DNA from: Burkholderiaceae bacterium
GTDB lineage: Bacteria > Pseudomonadota > Gammaproteobacteria > Burkholderiales > Burkholderiaceae_B
Direction: 5' to 3'
NCBI GenBank assembly: GCA_004322135.1
Contig: SCSG01000045.1
Coordinates: 53,639-117,638, forward strand
DNA length: 64,000 bases
The notes beneath the pieces were generated by a model. The model was given only the letters and a program-made list of their open reading frames with translations, made no database searches and had not been told where the DNA came from. Below, piece after piece: positions 59,233 through 64,000 of this stretch. The position numbers and the translations under genes were made by a program. The stretch's first letter is position 1. Each line of letters opens with the position of its first letter.

Positions 59233-59407
59233 ACTTTTAGCTGGTAGGTCGCAAGAGGCGAAGAATGAAATTGCAAAAGAAGTGACCGCCACCCTGGCAA
59301 AGCACGCGTTAGCGGATCCAGAGCATGTCTACGTGGTTTTTAGAGATGTGAGGCCAGGTGATTGGGCTGTCGCTGGGGTGTGCTTGTCCAATCGCCAGCA
59401 GAAATAG
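59213..59407 (+). CDS. 4-oxalocrotonate tautomerase family protein
   Basis: Pro after Met (MPVVTVELLAGRSQEAKNEIAKEVTATLAKH); overlaps the end of the DadA-like gene. Confidence 0.85.
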   Translation: MPVVTVELLAGRSQEAKNEIAKEVTATLAKHALADPEHVYVVFRDVRPGDWAVAGVCLSNRQQK

Positions 59408-59420
59408 TGTGGAGGGATTC

Positions 59421-60041
59421 GTGAAGAAGAGGAAATTGTTGCTTGTTGGCTCTACCGGTGTTATTGGAGCTGGCCTCAAAGCCGCTTTCGTGTCGAGTTA
59501 TGAGCTGATCACCGGAGGCATTGACCACGAAGACATATATATGGATCTGTCTTCTGTGGACTCGATCAAGTCTGCTTTGAAAGAAATCGGAACGATTGAT
59601 GCACTGGTGTGTACAGCTGGGCAAGCAAATTTTCGTCCACTGGCCTCAATCGATGCGGCAGGCATAGATAAATCTGTATATAGCCTTGGTTTGCAAAACA
59701 AGCTTTTGGGTCAGGTCAATCTGGCTTTGGCCGCCCGTGCGTACACCAAAACAGACAGTGTAATTGTGCTGACTAGTGGCACAACAAACCGTACGCCCAT
59801 TTTGGGCGGCTCCTCGCTAGGTATGGTCAATGGCGCCCTGGATGCCTGGGTAAAGGCTGCGGCAACAGAGCTGCCTAATGGGCCACGAATCAATTGTGTC
59901 AGCCCAAGCCTTGTGGAGGGTACACCCATGCAATTTGTTCGCGCCTTTCCAGGATTTGCGGTGGTGCCTATGCACCACGTAGTGCTGGCTTATATACGCT
60001 GCTTAGAAAGCGGAATAAATGGTGAAACAGTAGTTGTGTAA
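59421..60041 (+). CDS. Short atypical SDR family protein
   Basis: KKRKLLLVGSTGVIGAGLKAAF (GTG start), VNGALDAWVKAAATELPNGPRINCVSPSLV; no canonical YxxxK. Confidence 0.8.
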   Translation: MKKRKLLLVGSTGVIGAGLKAAFVSSYELITGGIDHEDIYMDLSSVDSIKSALKEIGTIDALVCTAGQANFRPLASIDAAGIDKSVYSLGLQNKLLGQVNLALAARAYTKTDSVIVLTSGTTNRTPILGGSSLGMVNGALDAWVKAAATELPNGPRINCVSPSLVEGTPMQFVRAFPGFAVVPMHHVVLAYIRCLESGINGETVVV

Positions 60042-60060
60042 TGCAATCGATGGAGACTGA

Positions 60061-60483
60061 ATGATGGCGAATGAAGAGCAGAAACGATCCTTGAATCACA
60101 TACATCCTGTTCAAGAGCTCGAGTGGGAACCCTGGGAGCTCTATTTCCGTGGGGTTCCTGCCTGCGAAGGTAAGTATGGTGGGTGGGTCAAGGTACTACA
60201 TCGACCTAACGAGTACGAGCGTGGTTGGACGTTCCTTTTTAAGTGGGTTGGCTGGCCGGGTAAAACGTTGCGTTTGATTGCGATTGTTCCTGATGACAGT
60301 AATGAGCAGGTGTACTATTTTTCAGAACAAAAAAGCGCGACCGATGCCATAGAAAACGCGACATACGTTTATCGCGCTCCGGGTGCCAAACACTCAGGCA
60401 CTTTCGGAGATGATTTTCTGTGCGTTCTGAGTTTTGCTGGCGAGACCGATGTAGGGCTGTCTTACGAATTTCTGGATCGATAG
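60061..60483 (+). CDS. Hypothetical protein, possibly cupin-like (140 aa)
   Basis: Last gene of a compact + strand series; MMANEEQKRSLNHIHPVQELEWEPWELYFRGVPACEGKYGGWVKVLHRP. Confidence 0.6.
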   Translation: MMANEEQKRSLNHIHPVQELEWEPWELYFRGVPACEGKYGGWVKVLHRPNEYERGWTFLFKWVGWPGKTLRLIAIVPDDSNEQVYYFSEQKSATDAIENATYVYRAPGAKHSGTFGDDFLCVLSFAGETDVGLSYEFLDR

Positions 60484-60515
60484 ACCTGACTGGCGTCATC
60501 AACGCCAGTCAGGTC
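60483..60515. terminator. Perfect 14-bp stem, 5-nt loop hairpin between convergent genes; candidate terminator
   Basis: GACCTGACTGGCGT-CATCA-ACGCCAGTCAGGTC; stem begins on the last base of the stop codon; only a weak T-rich tail. Confidence 0.65.
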
Positions 60516-60609
60516 CAAACTCAATTATTTCTCTGCAACGGTGACTTGCTGGGCCACTGCTGCCGCAGACATGTCGCATCGCAAAGCCCAAGATAATCTT
60601 TAAGAAAAC

Positions 60610-61800
60610 CTACTCTTTACCTGGATCCTTCACCGCCTCGAACGTCTTGAATTCGACATTCTTCAATTCGCCGTCAACTTTTGCTACCCGGCGTATGTAT
60701 TCGTTGTGAATGATGTCCCGGGTCCTGGGATCTATCTCGACCGGGCCACTTGGGCCTTCCCACTTCATTCCCTTTGCGGCGGCGATGAATTTGTCACCGC
60801 TGGCATCTCCCCCCGTTTTTTTCAGGACTTCGTAGATAAGGTGCATGCCGTCGTAGCCGCCGACTGCCGCAAAGTCTGGTCTACGATCCGGGTAATGCGC
60901 GCGAAAGTTTTTCACGAACTCTTTATTTATGGCTGAGTCGTGTGCGTCCGAGTAGTGAAATGAAGTGATCACTCCTATTGCCGCGTCACCGGTTGCACCA
61001 AGTTGGTTTTCCGCGGTTACGTCCCCTTCCCCGAGAATCTTGATCCCGGCGTCCGCAAAGCCCAGGGCCTTCATGTTCTTTATAAGAGTGGGTATGTTCG
61101 AGCCGGGAGGCGCGAAAGTGTAGATGGCGTCTGGTTTGCTGTCTTTCACGCGTTGGAGGAAGGGCGTGTAGTCAATGGTGTCCACGGGCGTAAACACACT
61201 GCCGACTATCTTGCCGCCCTCCGCGGTAAACACGCTCGCAAATTCCTGCTGCACGTCGTGTCCGGCACTGTAATCGGACGCCAGCGTGTAGGCGGTACGG
61301 ATGCCTTCGCTGTATGCCCACTTTGCCATCGCCCATGCACTCTGTTGCATCGTAAACGAGGTGCGGACAATGTAGGGGGATTTTTCCGTAATGGACGACG
61401 TGGCGGCAAGCATGTCCACCAGGGGTATTTTTGTTGCGGTGGCCAAAGGCGCGGACGACATCAGGTTGGGTGTCAGGACATAGCCTGCAAGAATGTCCAC
61501 CTTGTCCTTCACCAGCAGTTCCTGCGTCAGCCGCTTGGCCACTTCGGGTTTCATCCCTCCGGCATCTTTGATCACCAGTACTATTTTTCGTCCCGCGACG
61601 GTGTCTCCGTGCAGCCTTATGTAGGTTTCCACACCATGCAGAATCTGTGTTCCCGGCACGGTAAAGTGCCCGGAGGCCGTCAACACCAAACCTATCTTCA
61701 GTTCCTTCGCCTGGTCTTTCGCCTGTGCGACTCCAGACACCAACAAAGGCATGGACAGAATTACAGCCAATTTTGCAAATTTCATAGGTAAGTCTCTCAA
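60610..61800 (-). CDS. Liv-type ABC transporter substrate-binding protein
   Basis: MKFAKLAVILSMPLLVSGVAQA signal peptide; ELKIGLVLTASGHFTVPGTQILHGVETYIRLHGDTVAGRKIVLVIKDAGG; similar by eye to 238..1458. Confidence 0.9.
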   Translation of the reverse strand: MRDLPMKFAKLAVILSMPLLVSGVAQAKDQAKELKIGLVLTASGHFTVPGTQILHGVETYIRLHGDTVAGRKIVLVIKDAGGMKPEVAKRLTQELLVKDKVDILAGYVLTPNLMSSAPLATATKIPLVDMLAATSSITEKSPYIVRTSFTMQQSAWAMAKWAYSEGIRTAYTLASDYSAGHDVQQEFASVFTAEGGKIVGSVFTPVDTIDYTPFLQRVKDSKPDAIYTFAPPGSNIPTLIKNMKALGFADAGIKILGEGDVTAENQLGATGDAAIGVITSFHYSDAHDSAINKEFVKNFRAHYPDRRPDFAAVGGYDGMHLIYEVLKKTGGDASGDKFIAAAKGMKWEGPSGPVEIDPRTRDIIHNEYIRRVAKVDGELKNVEFKTFEAVKDPGKE

Positions 61801-61993
61801 TTTCAGCCGGCAGCTACTGCTGGGCTGGATATAGTATGTTTATGAGAGCGGTCCCGCTGACGCGAGAGTTGTCTCTCCTCCTTTAAATGGCCCGCTATCC
61901 GATGTGGCTTCCCCCTTGAGCCTCGGTGGTTGTGTTATGCGGTTTGATTGGTGTGCCACATGCCACATGCCGCCGCGACAATAGGCAAAAAAC

Positions 61994-63244
61994 CTATGCT
62001 TCGGCTGTAACACCAGCCTCTTTCGGCACCAGGATCGTGTTCCAGGAGCGCGTTGGAATGGCGCGATTCAGATCCGGATCCCGAACCACATTGCTGGGGT
62101 CCTTGTTGTCCTTTACCGCCTTGATTTGTTCCCGAAGTTTGCGCCGCAGCATCACGATTCCCCGGTCAGAGGTTGCCAGCTTTTCCAGCGCGTGAACGGC
62201 AATTGGCCTTTGTCCTTCCTGGGCCTCGCGGTCGTCCGGCCGGCGTTGGCGCTGTTCATAGGAAAGTGGGTTTGTTGTCGAGCCGGGCCGTAGTGCCGTG
62301 CGCGTGTCCGTGCCGGGCTTCCAGCCCTTCTTGGGTTGGCCGTTCTCCAGTGGCCAGGCCACGATGCTGAATGCGGTAAGGTGTTCGTTATCCACGGGTA
62401 CGGTCCACGTGCACTCCGTGCACTTTTCCTGGTATTTCGCCGCGTCGCCGGGTTCGTGCAAATTGGGAACGAGGATGACGTTTGGCAAGATCGCTTCAAG
62501 GGATCTGATCACGCGATTTTTGTTCAACAGTTCGCGCCTGAATTCGTAAGCCACGCCAAGCGGTGTGTCGATGAATTCGATCGTCGGCTTACCGCCGTGC
62601 ATGAGCCCGCTTGTGAACTGGTCGCCGCTTATCATCTGATGCAGAATCAACAGGTGCCACGGGTCAACCGCGTTCTCGTGGTTCTGCAACCAGTTGCAGT
62701 CCTGTACGTATCCGATCCCCTGGCCTTCCCAAAGCTTCATGCCTTTCAGCACCACGTCGTCACGGCCGCGTGTGTCGATGATGTCGTACATGGGCAGGAG
62801 TGGTTCCGTCCCTGCAGGCCCCATGTAGACGAATACCAAACCGCCGTACTCGGTAGTGGGGTAGGCGGGTTGATGTACGTTCATGCGCTCACAGACGCCG
62901 CTTGGCTCGCAAGGCATTTCAACGCACTTGCCGTCCGGCTGGTAAAGCCAACCGTGATAGCAGCAGCGAATGCCGTTTTCCTCGATCCGCCCCCACTCCA
63001 GCGACGTGCCCCGGTGGGAGCAATGGGGCAAAACACACCCGACTTTCCCTTGCTTGGTTCGGAAAAGCACGAGCTCCTCGCAGAGAATTTTGACCTTTTT
63101 GGGGAGGTCGGTCAGTTCTTCGGACAGAGCTACGGGCTGCCAAAACCGCCGTAGTACCTCGCCCATCGGCGAGCCCTGTTCCACATGCGTCAACTCAATG
63201 TCCTCTGACGGCGTGGTCTGGCCGTAAGCGTTATTTTCTATCAT
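61994..63244 (-). CDS. Rieske [2Fe-2S] aromatic ring oxygenase, oxygenase component (phthalate dioxygenase-like)
   Basis: CVLPHCSHRGTSLEWGRIEENGIRCCYHGWLYQPDGKCVEMPC; NWLQNHENAVDPWHLLILHQ. Confidence 0.9.
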   Translation of the reverse strand: MIENNAYGQTTPSEDIELTHVEQGSPMGEVLRRFWQPVALSEELTDLPKKVKILCEELVLFRTKQGKVGCVLPHCSHRGTSLEWGRIEENGIRCCYHGWLYQPDGKCVEMPCEPSGVCERMNVHQPAYPTTEYGGLVFVYMGPAGTEPLLPMYDIIDTRGRDDVVLKGMKLWEGQGIGYVQDCNWLQNHENAVDPWHLLILHQMISGDQFTSGLMHGGKPTIEFIDTPLGVAYEFRRELLNKNRVIRSLEAILPNVILVPNLHEPGDAAKYQEKCTECTWTVPVDNEHLTAFSIVAWPLENGQPKKGWKPGTDTRTALRPGSTTNPLSYEQRQRRPDDREAQEGQRPIAVHALEKLATSDRGIVMLRRKLREQIKAVKDNKDPSNVVRDPDLNRAIPTRSWNTILVPKEAGVTAEA

Positions 63245-63451
63245 GATCTGCCTCCTGCTTGGCGATAACTAATAAAGATGCAATACCTGTAGTCCTTTAC
63301 GGCCATCTTGCAGCATGGCTGCGGGGCATCACATAGACAAAGGTGACTAAGGATGGTACTTTTGAGACAAGGTGTCCCACCATTTCAAGCGTTTCCGGCA
63401 GAATGGAAAGGCTTACATCACAACGCTCCGCGAGCCAGGCTATAACCGCAC

Positions 63452-64000
63452 ATGACTGCACTCTCAAGAAAATCAGTCAGTGGTCGTATACCGCTATATT
63501 CCCTTTATGGGCGCACCGATGCTGAAGCTGAACTAAGCTTTGTGCATCTGGAAACGCTTGAATCGGGTAACGAGGGCCACGATTGGAACATCCTTGCTCA
63601 TCGGCATCACGACCTTTACCAAATCATCTGGGTAAGCAGAGGGGATGGCACGGTAGAGCTTGACGCGCATACGTTGTTTCTGCGGTCTCCGGTGCTGATC
63701 TACGTTCCGCCGCTCGTCGTGCACGGCTTCCGGTGGCGGCCTGGTAGCGATGGTTTTATTTTGACGATGGCAGCTACTCCGCTGGCGGGTATCATCGGCC
63801 AGGCCCAGGCGCCAGAAATAGTTTCTGTTCAAGACCAGCCACTTGTCATCACAGAGGACACCACCAAGAAAGAAGACGTCCTAAAAATAAAAAACCTGTT
63901 TGCGGCGATATCGGGTGAATACATCCAAGACCTGCCGTGCCGAGACGTGGCCATCTCCAGCAACATCCTGCTGTTGCTTGTGGAAATTGCGCGGTTGCGA
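63452..64000 (+). CDS. AraC-family-like regulator, N-terminal cupin-type effector domain; truncated by window end
   Basis: Open frame to the window end (183 codons, not in the ORF track): HRHHDLYQIIWVSRGDGTVELDAHTLFLRSPVLIYVPPLVVHGFRWRPG; the HTH domain lies beyond the window. Confidence 0.65.
   Translation, partial: MTALSRKSVSGRIPLYSLYGRTDAEAELSFVHLETLESGNEGHDWNILAHRHHDLYQIIWVSRGDGTVELDAHTLFLRSPVLIYVPPLVVHGFRWRPGSDGFILTMAATPLAGIIGQAQAPEIVSVQDQPLVITEDTTKKEDVLKIKNLFAAISGEYIQDLPCRDVAISSNILLLLVEIARLR

Noticed and set aside
1-64000. CRISPR arrays, insertion sequences, prophage, rRNA or tRNA genes
   Set aside because: No regularly spaced repeats, transposase/integrase motifs, or recognisable RNA genes found by reading; tRNAscan/Infernal/ISfinder runs would be needed to exclude subtle cases

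Overview
Chromosomal window with gene content and codon usage typical of a high-GC betaproteobacterium (Alcaligenaceae/Burkholderiales-like; inference from gene content only). The left ~24 kb is mostly core or metabolic: an orphan Liv-type binding protein; a cyanophycin locus (fused ABC transporter + DUF1854 protein, divergent from two tandem CphA-like synthetases, the first lacking the C-terminal Mur-ligase domain); XdhC; 2OG-Fe(II) oxygenase; Na+/H+ antiporter; ubiA; FmdB-DUF502-aspS-EEP-cardiolipin synthase; and a FadN/FadA-like beta-oxidation pair. From ~23.8 to ~42.8 kb there is a catabolic/transport region: IclR regulator, two-component ring-hydroxylating dioxygenase operon, complete Liv ABC importer, a second Rieske oxygenase operon, opine-dehydrogenase-like and hydroxyacyl-CoA dehydrogenase genes, a Tau/Ssu-type importer with two permeases, and MarR. 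Then come mnmH and rfbCDB, a low-GC SDH-family Clp-fold protease pair, and a second catabolic region (GntR, thioredoxin, AhpD-like, FAH, leaderless ModA-like protein, RidA, DHDPS-like, two paralogous MFS transporters around a LysR, DadA-like, tautomerase, SDR, third Liv-type SBP, third Rieske oxygenase, truncated AraC-type regulator). The most interesting non-coding signal is a TCCATANAAT element overlapping likely -10 boxes of three operons in the IclR/dioxygenase region, including a 22/26-nt match between two of these promoters. No CRISPR array, rRNA, tRNA, insertion sequence or prophage was recognised.
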